The notes under the pieces: model-generated
Told to the model about the DNA's origin: nothing
The model's input: the letters and a program-made list of their open reading frames with translations, nothing else
Databases searched by the model: none
Source: an uncultured Clostridia bacterium
GTDB lineage: Bacteria > Bacillota > Clostridia > TANB77 > CAG-508
Assembly: GCA_947630155.1 (NCBI GenBank)
Contig: CANRGM010000100.1
Span: forward strand, 11,747 to 75,746
Length of the DNA: 64,000 nt
Reading direction: 5' to 3'
Made by a program: the position numbers and the translations under genes
In this document: positions 27,388 to 35,845 of the stretch, piece by piece
Position numbering within the stretch: the stretch's first letter is position 1
How the letters are laid out: the number at the start of each line of letters is the position of its first letter

Positions 27388-28246
27388 TTGACTGATATGC
27401 TTGTTGAATTAATACAAAACTTTGTTAATGGAGCAGAATCAACACTAAATTCATTATTTAATAGTATGCTCAATTTAGTATTTTTCATAGAACGAGAAAT
27501 AATGTATGTTTCAGTTGATGATAATGCTTTTTTTGGACGCTCTATTGTAACAACAAAAATTGATTTTAACGAAATATATCAAGTTATATTCAATTATGCT
27601 ACATACATTTTAGTTATTGTATTTATTTTTAAAGCAATAAAAATCTACTTCCTGATGCGAGAACGGAGATAGTGAGCAGAATCCAATGCAATTAGTTATT
27701 GGAATGCTGAAAGCAATAATTGTAATGATATGTTTTAAAGAAATTTACTCAATTGGAGTAGGTGTTTTAAAAGAATTTTTAAATGCAATTTTAAATGTAA
27801 TGAGTGTGCAACCAACGAATTTAGCAGAGAGTTTGTCAAATAATATTCAGGGTGGAATATTTACTGCAGTAGCAGTTTTGGTATTGCTTATATGTTGGCT
27901 GATGTTAATTTGTCAATTTATTATGAAGGGTGTGGAATTGCTAGTTATGAGAATAGCGATTCCTTTTGCAACAATAGGATTATTGAATTCTGATAATGGT
28001 GTATTCCCTGATTATATTAGAACTTTTTTAATGACAGCCTTTACTGTTGTAATTCAATTAACATTGCTAAATTTATCTATTGCAACATTGCTTATGAATA
28101 AACTAATTTATGGAATAGCAATTGCAATTGTGGCAGTAAATACACCAAATATGCTTTCAAAATATATGGTAAGACCAACAGGGAATATTGTAACACAAGC
28201 AGGAAATACGGCAAGAAGTATCCGAGCATTATTGCCGAGAAAGTGA
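27388..28246 (+). CDS. TrbL/VirB6-like polytopic protein, one +1 CGG frameshift
   Basis: The inner-membrane channel component. The first 92 codons end CGA GAA C|GGA GAT AGT at CGG 27664; skipping the C joins YFLMRE to GDSEQNPMQLVIGMLKAIIV, a junction typical of this family, for 285 residues. Without it both halves are orphan ORFs (94 and 186 aa) and the downstream one has no ribosome site. At least six hydrophobic segments. Start TTG 27388 with GAGGTGA upstream. Confidence 0.83.
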
Positions 28247-28252
28247 GGCTAA

Positions 28253-28903
28253 ATGAATACATTAAAAGAGATAATTGGAATTCTAAAAATTATTGGAATT
28301 TCAATTGCAGGAATAACATTTATTATTTTGATGTTAAAAGTGGCTACAGAGCCTGAATATAAAGAACGATACATAAAACTCACAAAGCATTTATTAATGG
28401 CAACAATATTAATAACCATTTCATTGTCTTTAATAGATTTGCCAAAACAATATTATGGAAGTAAAGTTGAAATTGTCGATGATATCAAAACAGAAGCAAC
28501 CATAAAAGAGCTCAAAGATAAGGATTGTCAAGATAGAGAAACAGTAAATGTAAATGGAAGATGGTATGTTGTAACTGATAGAGGTATGAAAATTGCAGGG
28601 CTTACTGATAATGATTCACTAGATAATGTAACTTATGTAGGTTTCTACAGCACAGAAAAAGTTGTTGAAAATGTATGCTTTTTACGACCATTTAGTGATT
28701 GTCAGGGAGTAACAAAAGGTTTATTTGCAGATATTAGATATTACAGAGATTCAGATGGATTAATATTTTCAAGAGATTGTACATATTCACAATATCAAAA
28801 CCTAAAAGAAGAACAACGACAAAAAGAGCAAAAAGAAAAAGAAGAGCAGATGAAACAGCAGACTCAACAGCAAAATAGCAACAATAATGGAGGTGGACAA
28901 TAA
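28253..28903 (+). CDS. Membrane protein of the mating-pore operon
   Basis: 216 residues with two transmembrane helices (about 9-28 and 44-62), an external domain containing four Cys residues (KDKDCQDRE, VENVCFLRPFSDCQGV, RDCTYSQ), and a Gln/Glu-rich tail (EEQMKQQTQQQNSN). Start ATG 28253. Position between TrbL-like and PrgI genes implies a pore role; no named family recognised. Confidence 0.65.
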   Translation: MNTLKEIIGILKIIGISIAGITFIILMLKVATEPEYKERYIKLTKHLLMATILITISLSLIDLPKQYYGSKVEIVDDIKTEATIKELKDKDCQDRETVNVNGRWYVVTDRGMKIAGLTDNDSLDNVTYVGFYSTEKVVENVCFLRPFSDCQGVTKGLFADIRYYRDSDGLIFSRDCTYSQYQNLKEEQRQKEQKEKEEQMKQQTQQQNSNNNGGGQ

Positions 28904-28906
28904 AAT

Positions 28907-29284
28907 ATGAGTGAAAAAAGACTAATAAAAATACCTAGACAGATAAGATTAAAAACTGAATTCTTTGAAGGCTTTGGAATGGAGGAATTAATAAAAACGT
29001 TAATTGCAGGAGGTATTTCAGCAGTTATCTCATATATTTTTTATAAAATTACAGGTCAGACCATTATTGCTACTCTGATTGTAATAGGAGTAATAGTAGT
29101 TTCAGTAATAGTTCTAATAAAAGGCAACAACAATTTTTCTATGGCAGAAAAAATAAAAAATATTGTAAAATATGAGTTTATGCAAAAAGATTTTTACTAC
29201 GAAAGAGGTGGTGTAAATAATAAAATTATTTCAAAAGAAAAACATAAAAACTTTGAACGAATTTTTAAATATTCAAAGAATTGA
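28907..29284 (+). CDS. PrgI/VirB3-like protein
   Basis: 125 residues. N-terminal RLIKIPRQIRLKTEFFEGFGMEEL followed by two close helices (about 31-50 and 52-70) and a basic C-terminal part is the PrgI family layout. PrgI/VirB3 proteins anchor the VirB4 ATPase. The 3' end overlaps the next gene. Confidence 0.8.
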   Translation: MSEKRLIKIPRQIRLKTEFFEGFGMEELIKTLIAGGISAVISYIFYKITGQTIIATLIVIGVIVVSVIVLIKGNNNFSMAEKIKNIVKYEFMQKDFYYERGGVNNKIISKEKHKNFERIFKYSKN

Positions 29285-29819
29285 TGAGAATTATTTGTAC
29301 ACATTAGATGGACAGGTAATTCTCTTTTTAAAGGTCTTTCCAATAAATATTGACCTTTTAACAGAAGATGAAATGGAGTCAAAAATGGATTTAATGAATA
29401 TTGAATTAAGTTCAGAAAGTAATCAATATAAAATTTTAATAATCCCAAGAGCAGTTGATATTTCAGATCATATACACGAGCAACAAGAGTTAAAGGATTT
29501 GGCAAATGATGATATTAGTATTTATATTATTAATAACAGGATTATTTCAACGACGAAAATGGTTGAAAATAGAAACATTAGGGAAAACGAATTTTATATT
29601 ATGATTTATGACAAAACAAAAGATAACATTGAAATAGATTTAGAAAAACGAGCTAATAGTTGGATTAGCAAATTAAAAAATTCAGGTTATGAAAGTGAAA
29701 TATTGAATAAAAGAGAAATAATTCTACTTATAAAAAGTTTCACAATACCAGAATTTGCAAGAGTTGAAGACACAGATTATGATAACAACATTGTTAGAAT
29801 AACAAGGAAAGGAGTTTAA
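29217..29819 (+). CDS. Conjugation operon protein, probable ATA start
   Basis: About 200 residues. The frame is closed by TAA at 29214. The only good ribosome site, AGAGGTGG (29204-29211), is 5 or 8 nt before ATA 29217 or ATA 29220; TTG 29253 has none. The sequence EFLNIQRIDENYLYTLDGQVILFLKVFPIN resembles the N-terminal domain often fused to or next to VirB4 (key residues only given). It ends in a basic ITRKGV and abuts the methylase gene. Confidence 0.6.
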   Translation: MIKLFQKKNIKTLNEFLNIQRIDENYLYTLDGQVILFLKVFPINIDLLTEDEMESKMDLMNIELSSESNQYKILIIPRAVDISDHIHEQQELKDLANDDISIYIINNRIISTTKMVENRNIRENEFYIMIYDKTKDNIEIDLEKRANSWISKLKNSGYESEILNKREIILLIKSFTIPEFARVEDTDYDNNIVRITRKGV

Positions 29820-30532
29820 TGTTACAAACAAATGAAATATACAACATGGATTGTATGGAAGGAGTACGATTATTAGATGACAAAAGCATAGATTTGGTGG
29901 TTATGGATCCACCATATTTACTTGATTTACAAAAGATTAAAAATACAACTAGTATTAATAATTATGCCAATGAATTATTAGATTTAAAAGATGGATTTGA
30001 TTTAAAAATACTTGATTTATTAATACCAAAAATGAAAAAAATTAATATGTATATCTATTGTTCTAAAAGGCAGATAAAACAACTATTGGAGTATTTTATG
30101 AATAAGGGGTGTAACTATGAGTTACTAACTTGGCATAAACAAAATCCAAGCCCATTAACGAATAATAACTATTTGCCTGATACTGAATATATAGTTTTTG
30201 CAAGAGAAAAAGGGGTTAAATTATATGGCAATTACTATACAAAACGAAAGTATTATATTTCAGGTGTTAATCAAGTTGATAAGAAAAAATATAAGCATCC
30301 AACAATAAAGCCATTAGCTTTTATTGAAAATCATATTGTTAATTCAAGCAAGGAAGGTGATTTGGTTCTAGATTGCTATTGTGGAAGTGGTACGACATTA
30401 GTTGCAGCATTAAAGAATAATAGAAATTACATAGGTTTTGAAATTAATAAAGAGTATTACGAAATAGCAAAGAAAAGAATTGAGGATACTAAAGCAGAAA
30501 TGGAGGGTATAGTTGAAGAAGATTCAAAATGA
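29819..30532 (+). CDS. DNA N6-adenine methyltransferase, beta class
   Basis: 237 residues. Catalytic motif IV is VVMDPPYLL (around 29-37) and the SAM-binding motif I is DCYCGSGTTLVAALKNNR (around 192-209), so the order is IV before I (beta class). Close relatives occur as orphan methylases in conjugative elements, where they protect entering DNA. AAAGGAG lies 4 nt before ATG. It is inserted between PrgI-region genes and VirB4 and overlaps the VirB4 start by 20 nt. Confidence 0.85.
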   Translation: MLQTNEIYNMDCMEGVRLLDDKSIDLVVMDPPYLLDLQKIKNTTSINNYANELLDLKDGFDLKILDLLIPKMKKINMYIYCSKRQIKQLLEYFMNKGCNYELLTWHKQNPSPLTNNNYLPDTEYIVFAREKGVKLYGNYYTKRKYYISGVNQVDKKKYKHPTIKPLAFIENHIVNSSKEGDLVLDCYCGSGTTLVAALKNNRNYIGFEINKEYYEIAKKRIEDTKAEMEGIVEEDSK

Positions 30533-32295
30533 TTATGAACTTATCGATTTAGTAACTCCAATTCGGTGGATTAAAATTTGACAGAACAAAATTATATTTT
30601 GGAGATAGATTCGCAAGAATTTATACAATAATGCATTACCCTGCAAATGTTGAAATTGGTTGGATGGCGAAACTAATTGAAAGTTGTGGAGCAATATGTT
30701 CAGTTAATATAGAGCCTGTTGATAATTCGGAACTTGTTGAAAGTTTGGATTCAAGAATAAGAGATGCTTCAGGTTTAGCTAAAATTTCAAAAAATGAATC
30801 AACTAAACAATTACGAGAAATGGAAGTAAAAGAGGCATCAGATATTATAAACAGAATGATAAATAATAATGAGGTTGTATCTTACTTAACTATCTATATT
30901 TACATTACTGCACAAGAGGAAAGTGAATTAAATAGTAGATGTAAGGAAGTTGAAAGAGAGGTGCAAAAGCTAAAACTAAAAATTAGACCTGTGACAAACT
31001 TTTTGTTGCAGAGTGGGTTTAAGGCTGTAGCACCTTTCTTCACAATTCAAGAAGATTTATCAAAACATTTTAAAAGAAATATATTAACATCAACTTTTTC
31101 AGGTGGATTCTTATTTAATACTAATACTTTTATAGATAAGGAAGGCTATTATTTAGGAATTAATCAAAATGGAGGAATTGTAATATTTAATATGTGGCAG
31201 AAAGATTCAGACAGAACTAATAGTAATATGGTTGTTACAGGAAGTTCAGGCTCTGGAAAGAGTTTAGCTATAAAACATATAATTTACAACGAATACCCAA
31301 GAAGCAACATATTAATAATAGATGCCGAAGATGAGTACACATATTTAGCTAATAACCTAAATGGTAAGATTATAAAATGTGGAGGAAGTAATAATGGTCA
31401 AATTTTAAATCCGTTGCAAATTAGAGTAACAAAAGATGATGAAGACAAGAATGAGTTTACATTGCATTTTCAATTTTTACATACATTTTTTGAAATATTA
31501 TTCCCAAGCTTAAATGATATGGATTTTTCAATATTAGATTTAGCTTTGGAGCAATTATACAAAAAGTTCAATATAACAAGAAATACAGATATAACAAAGT
31601 TACAGAATACAGATTTTCCTATTTTGGAGGATTTGTATTCTTTTTTAGAAGAAAAACAAAATACAGAACACAATAAAAAGTATGAAAAATTAATTTCACT
31701 ACTTCGACCAATAGCAATTGGTCAGGCATCTTGTATTTGGAATGGTTATACAAATGTAAAAGTTGACACAAAACTAACAGTATTTAATACGAAAGATATG
31801 CAAGAATTTCAAATTCAATATAAAAGAGCACAGTATTACAACATAATGTCATATGCTTGGGAGCATTTAAGTAAAAACAAGGAAGAGAAAAGCATATTAA
31901 TTGCAGATGAATGTCACGTTTTAGTTGACCCTAATATACCACAAACATTGGAGTATGTTAGAAATATAAGTAAAAGGGCAAGAAAATATAATTCAAGTAT
32001 TATAGTGATTACTCAATCAATTGAGGATTTTTTGAATGAAAAAATCAAATTATATGGTCAAACACTATTAGCAAATAGTACATATAAAATGTTTTTTAAA
32101 ATGGATGGTCAAGATTTAAGAGATGTAGTTAAAACATTTGGATTATCGAAAAAGGAGGAGCAGTTAATATTTAATAGTAAACGAGGAGAATGTCTTTTAA
32201 ATGCAGGAACACGAAAAATATTTGCAACACTAAAAATACCAATTGAGGAGTTACGATTGATAGACGAAAATTTTAAAAATGGAGTAAAAAGATGA
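30513..32295 (+). CDS. VirB4/TraE conjugation ATPase, one +1 CGG frameshift
   Basis: 593 residues after correction. TTG 30513 follows GGAGGG by 5 nt and opens MKKIQNDYELIDLVTPI; the zero frame then meets CGG 30564 (ATT C|GGT GGA). Skipping the C gives PIGGLKFDRTKLYFGDRFAR, the expected VirB4 start, where the zero frame would end at TGA a few codons on. Walker A GSSGSGKSLAIK and Walker B SILIADECHVL are intact, as is VITQSIEDF. It energises assembly of the mating channel. Stop overlaps the next gene as ATGA. Confidence 0.88.
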
Positions 32296-32882
32296 CATTA
32301 AAAACAAGAATAATAATAGGAATAGTTTTATTTATTTTAATAGTTGGTGCAGGATATTCTGCTAAAAAAGTACATATACCAAAAACAAGCAAAACATCAT
32401 TTGAAACAGAAAATCAAACAACAATAAGCCAAGATGAAGAGATGGGAGAGATTGTTTATAAAGGAAAATTTATGATACCAGTTGAAAACTTTATAAAAGT
32501 AACAAGTAAATTTGGAGGAAGAGTAGACCCTATAAAAAATATTAAAAGCTCACATTCAGGCATTGATTTGGTTGGAAAAATTGGAAGTAATGTTATGTGT
32601 GTTTTAGATGGAGAAATAACTTGGGCAGGATGGCAAAATAGTTATGGCAATTGTGTTGAAGTTAAGCATAGAAAAGAAGATGGAACAGTTTTCTATACAT
32701 TTTATGCTCATATGAGGAATGACTCATTAAGAGTTACAAAAGGTCAAAAAGTTGTAAAAGGTCAAATTATTGGAACGCAGGGAACAACTGGGGATTCAAC
32801 AGGAGACCATGTTCACTTTGAAATTAGAAAAACTGATAAAAGCAAAATAGATCCTGCACCATATTTATTTGAAGAAATATAG
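32292..32882 (+). CDS. M23-family peptidoglycan endopeptidase, membrane-anchored
   Basis: 196 residues: N-terminal anchor helix (about 5-24) and a lysostaphin-type domain with SHSGIDLVGK (zinc ligands His and Asp) and DHVHFEIRK (HxH). It would open the wall locally for the conjugation machine. Start ATG overlaps the VirB4 stop (ATGA). Confidence 0.88.
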   Translation: MTLKTRIIIGIVLFILIVGAGYSAKKVHIPKTSKTSFETENQTTISQDEEMGEIVYKGKFMIPVENFIKVTSKFGGRVDPIKNIKSSHSGIDLVGKIGSNVMCVLDGEITWAGWQNSYGNCVEVKHRKEDGTVFYTFYAHMRNDSLRVTKGQKVVKGQIIGTQGTTGDSTGDHVHFEIRKTDKSKIDPAPYLFEEI

Positions 32883-32898
32883 AAGGGAGAATAAAATA

Positions 32899-33351
32899 GT
32901 GAAAAAATTTAATTATGAATTTTATACAAGAGAAGAAATGGCAGATATAGGAAAAAATAAAGGATTTTTTTTCATTGAAACATCAAACGGAGATAACTTT
33001 ATAATTGCTAAAGATGATTTAGCAGATTTTATAGTTCTTGAAGCAACAAGATGTGTGCAGTCTGTGGATATGGAAGTATTTGTTCCTAATCCTGAAAAAG
33101 ATACACCAATAATAACAACTTACGGATGGTTTTTAAATAAAGCTAATCCAGTTTTAAGAAATGAAATAATAGATAGATTGGTCAAATTGCAAACAAATAA
33201 GGCAGTACCTAGAAATGTAAAAATCTTTGATAATGATATTTTTTTAGAAATGAATGTAGAAGATTTTGGAGATGAAAAAGGGAAAACACTTCAATATGAT
33301 AAATTTTTTAAAAAATATTATGAATCTGAAGAGGAGTTAGAATTAGAATAA
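32899..33351 (+). CDS. Hypothetical protein of the conjugation operon
   Basis: 150 residues, soluble. GTG 32899 is chosen (AAGGGAG 8 nt upstream); an upstream in-frame TTG lies inside the M23 gene. Motifs: GFFFIETSNGDNFIIAKDDL and NKAVPRNVKIFDNDIF. Acidic tail EESEEELELE. No family recognised. Confidence 0.6.
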   Translation: MKKFNYEFYTREEMADIGKNKGFFFIETSNGDNFIIAKDDLADFIVLEATRCVQSVDMEVFVPNPEKDTPIITTYGWFLNKANPVLRNEIIDRLVKLQTNKAVPRNVKIFDNDIFLEMNVEDFGDEKGKTLQYDKFFKKYYESEEELELE

Positions 33352-33551
33352 TGAGCAATAAAATGAAAGAAATTATATTTTATTCAATAATTACAATAAT
33401 GTTAATATTGATTTGTATGCTGAATAAGTATGTTTGGAAGTTTGGAGAAGATTCTAAAAATGAAACAAATGTTGAAACTAACACACAACAAATGCTAGAA
33501 GTAAATGGAAAAAAGTACAATGTTCCTTATGAAGAGGAATGGTTAGATTAG
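33351..33551 (+). CDS. Small single-helix membrane protein
   Basis: 66 residues; one transmembrane helix (about 8-25) then a short external part with VNGKKYNVPYEEEWLD. Its start overlaps the previous stop (TAATG), showing translational coupling. Function unknown. Confidence 0.6.
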   Translation: MSNKMKEIIFYSIITIMLILICMLNKYVWKFGEDSKNETNVETNTQQMLEVNGKKYNVPYEEEWLD

Positions 33552-33577
33552 TAAAAAATAAGCAAGGAGGAGGGAAA

Positions 33578-34309
33578 ATGTTAGGGTATATTGCAGATAA
33601 AGAAATGTCTAATATTATTGAAAGAGTTTGTAAGAAGAACAACATATTAATACTAGATAAACAGGAAAATGAAACTGATTTGAATCAGTATTGTAAAGAA
33701 ACTAAAATAAATTTTAAATTGATTAAATACTTAATAATTGATTTAAATTTAATAAAAAATGATGAAAGTGAAATAATAAAAAGCATTTATAATTTATCAA
33801 CATTATATGCAAGTACAAGAATTATAATACTAGCACCAGAATATGAAGATAATAGTGCAGTATTAAACGGTTTGTATGATATGGAAATTTACAACATAAT
33901 AAATGATAGTCAGATAGAATTAATAGAAGAAAAAATCAATATAGCATTGAGTAAAACAGGCTTAACTAAAAAAGATTCTATAAAATTCAAAAGAGTTGAA
34001 AATGAAATAAAACAAAAGAATAAATTTTCTGTAATATTAGAAAAGGTTAAAAGTGTAATTGTAAAGGCTAGAGATAAAGTAAAAAAGTTAATAAAACATA
34101 ATAAGAATAAAATAAAAAAAGAAAAATCTGAAACACATCAAATTGATGGTGTTTATTTTTTTGATTTTTTTAAAGAAGTTACAGAAAAAACAATAAAATT
34201 TGTTTATAAAATTATAATATGGGGATTTGCCTTTATAGGTATGACCACTTTGTTTAACGCAGAATTAAGGCACTTACTCGAATACATTATTGGATTAGGA
34301 GGCAATTAA
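33578..34309 (+). CDS. Hypothetical conjugation-operon protein with C-terminal membrane helix
   Basis: 243 residues. ATG 33578 follows AAGGAGGAGG; the longer frame upstream lacks a ribosome site. The N-terminal half (IADKEMSNIIERVCKKNN..., LIIDLNLI, RIIILAPEYED) looks like a degenerate receiver or ATPase-like alpha/beta fold without phosphate-binding residues. A lysine-rich linker (about 140-185) leads to a membrane helix near 215-232. Possibly anchors the sortase/adhesin export. Confidence 0.6.
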   Translation: MLGYIADKEMSNIIERVCKKNNILILDKQENETDLNQYCKETKINFKLIKYLIIDLNLIKNDESEIIKSIYNLSTLYASTRIIILAPEYEDNSAVLNGLYDMEIYNIINDSQIELIEEKINIALSKTGLTKKDSIKFKRVENEIKQKNKFSVILEKVKSVIVKARDKVKKLIKHNKNKIKKEKSETHQIDGVYFFDFFKEVTEKTIKFVYKIIIWGFAFIGMTTLFNAELRHLLEYIIGLGGN

Positions 34310-34310
34310 A

Positions 34311-34871
34311 GTGAAAAATAAAAAATTGGTTATAGTTATTATAGGTTTTATTATATTTATTGTTTCAGCAATTATTAGTTTCTATTGCAGTTTATATAGC
34401 AATAAATTAGTTAATGTGGAAGATATAAAAACAGATTCTAAATATGAAAACATTATCTATGATGATGAAGAAGATGTTTGGGATGATAGTGTACTAGGAA
34501 TATTGAAAATAGAAAAAATAGGCTTAACTGCTACTGTTAAAGAAGGTAGTGATTCAAGTGTAATAGATAATTATATTGGACATATTGAATCAACTGCAAC
34601 CTATGATGGCAATATAGGTTTGGCATCACATAACAGAGGTAGTGATAAAGCATATTTTGCTAGAATAAACGAACTAGAAAGGGGGGATTTAATAACATAT
34701 ACAACTAAATTTTATACTAGAACTTATGTTGTGGATAAAATTGAAGTTATACACGAGACAGATTGGAGTCTATTAGAAAATACAGAAGATAACAAACTCA
34801 CATTAATTACTTGTATTTCAAATAAAAGAGTGCAAAGATTGTGTGTACAAGCTACAGAAATACAGCAATAA
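34311..34871 (+). CDS. Sortase
   Basis: 186 residues: N-terminal anchor (about 5-26), then a sortase fold with ASHNRG (catalytic His around residue 105) and TLITCISNKRVQRLC (catalytic Cys around 168 and Arg 176). GTG start after AGGAGG. It presumably links the LPRTGF-ended adhesin at 35846 to the wall or builds a pilus. Class is probably D-like but not certain. Confidence 0.86.
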   Translation: MKNKKLVIVIIGFIIFIVSAIISFYCSLYSNKLVNVEDIKTDSKYENIIYDDEEDVWDDSVLGILKIEKIGLTATVKEGSDSSVIDNYIGHIESTATYDGNIGLASHNRGSDKAYFARINELERGDLITYTTKFYTRTYVVDKIEVIHETDWSLLENTEDNKLTLITCISNKRVQRLCVQATEIQQ

Positions 34872-34926
34872 GACTTGCAAACATATTGAAACAGAGTTAC
34901 AATCAAACAAAAAGGGGATGATCTCA

Positions 34927-35784
34927 ATGAAGATAGAGGCATTTAATAATTTTATAAATAAGAAAAAATTTGTTATTGTTAGTATTATTCTAATAATATT
35001 AATTGTAAGTGTTTCAATACCGGTAGGATTCCATCTAAAAAAGAATAGTGAATCTATTGAAACAGCAGATAATGTAAAAAATAATGAGCAAGAATCTTAT
35101 GCTATTGAAGAAATAGAAAAAGTAGTAGAAATTGAAAATACAGAAGAATCACAGGAAGAAATTCAAGAAGAAGTACAGGAAGAAAAAATTGAAGAAGTTG
35201 TTGAAAAAAATGAGATTAATATTCAGGAATCAAACAATGAGGATAAATCTACGAATAGTAATCAAAATTTAACTACTATAAATAATCAAAATACTAATGA
35301 AAAAGAAGAAACAAAAGTGGAAAATAAAACTTCAAATAATAATAGCAATAATAACAACAACAATAATAACAATAGTATTGCTACTACTACTAAAGAAACA
35401 CTTAATAATAATGTAAATAATCAAACAACTTCTAATCAAGAAAGTAATGATAAAACAAAAAATGATGAAACACAAGTGAAACAAGAAGAAACACAAGCAG
35501 TTCAAGAAGAAGTGCAACAACAAGAAAGAAAAATAGAATATAAAAGAAATGATGAATATATACAAAAGATTAAAAGTTATATAATAGAACATGAGACGGA
35601 AGATATGAAAACAAACGGATATAGCTTTGTGGTTGATCCAAGTGCAGTAAATATGACAAATCCATTTACTTACTCTGAATACAATATGAAAACTTGTATA
35701 GATATGACTTACGAATATCATATATATGCAAGGGATTATTACTATAATGGAAAATATATAGAAACCCAATGCTTTGTCTGGTAA
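34927..35784 (+). CDS. Membrane-anchored low-complexity surface protein
   Basis: 285 residues from ATG 34927 (AAAGGGG upstream). One helix (about 12-31), then a long Glu/Gln/Asn/Thr-rich spacer with a run of consecutive Asn around residue 140-150, and a C-terminal globular part with four aromatic-rich segments (YTYEYHIYARDYYYNGKYIE in key residues) and two Cys. Probably a surface-exposed partner of the sortase/adhesin genes; function unknown. Confidence 0.6.
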   Translation: MKIEAFNNFINKKKFVIVSIILIILIVSVSIPVGFHLKKNSESIETADNVKNNEQESYAIEEIEKVVEIENTEESQEEIQEEVQEEKIEEVVEKNEINIQESNNEDKSTNSNQNLTTINNQNTNEKEETKVENKTSNNNSNNNNNNNNNSIATTTKETLNNNVNNQTTSNQESNDKTKNDETQVKQEETQAVQEEVQQQERKIEYKRNDEYIQKIKSYIIEHETEDMKTNGYSFVVDPSAVNMTNPFTYSEYNMKTCIDMTYEYHIYARDYYYNGKYIETQCFVW

Positions 35785-35798
35785 AAAAATAAATATGT

Positions 35799-35826
35799 GA
35801 AAAGCACCAATTGAAGGTGCTTTTTT
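35799..35826 (+). terminator. Terminator or attenuator directly before the adhesin gene
   Basis: AAAGCACC (from 35799) pairs with GGTGCTTT, followed by a T-run to 35827. The adhesin start is only 20 nt further and no promoter fits in between, so it probably limits read-through into the adhesin. Confidence 0.7.
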
Positions 35827-35845
35827 TGAGGGAGAAAAAAAGAAG

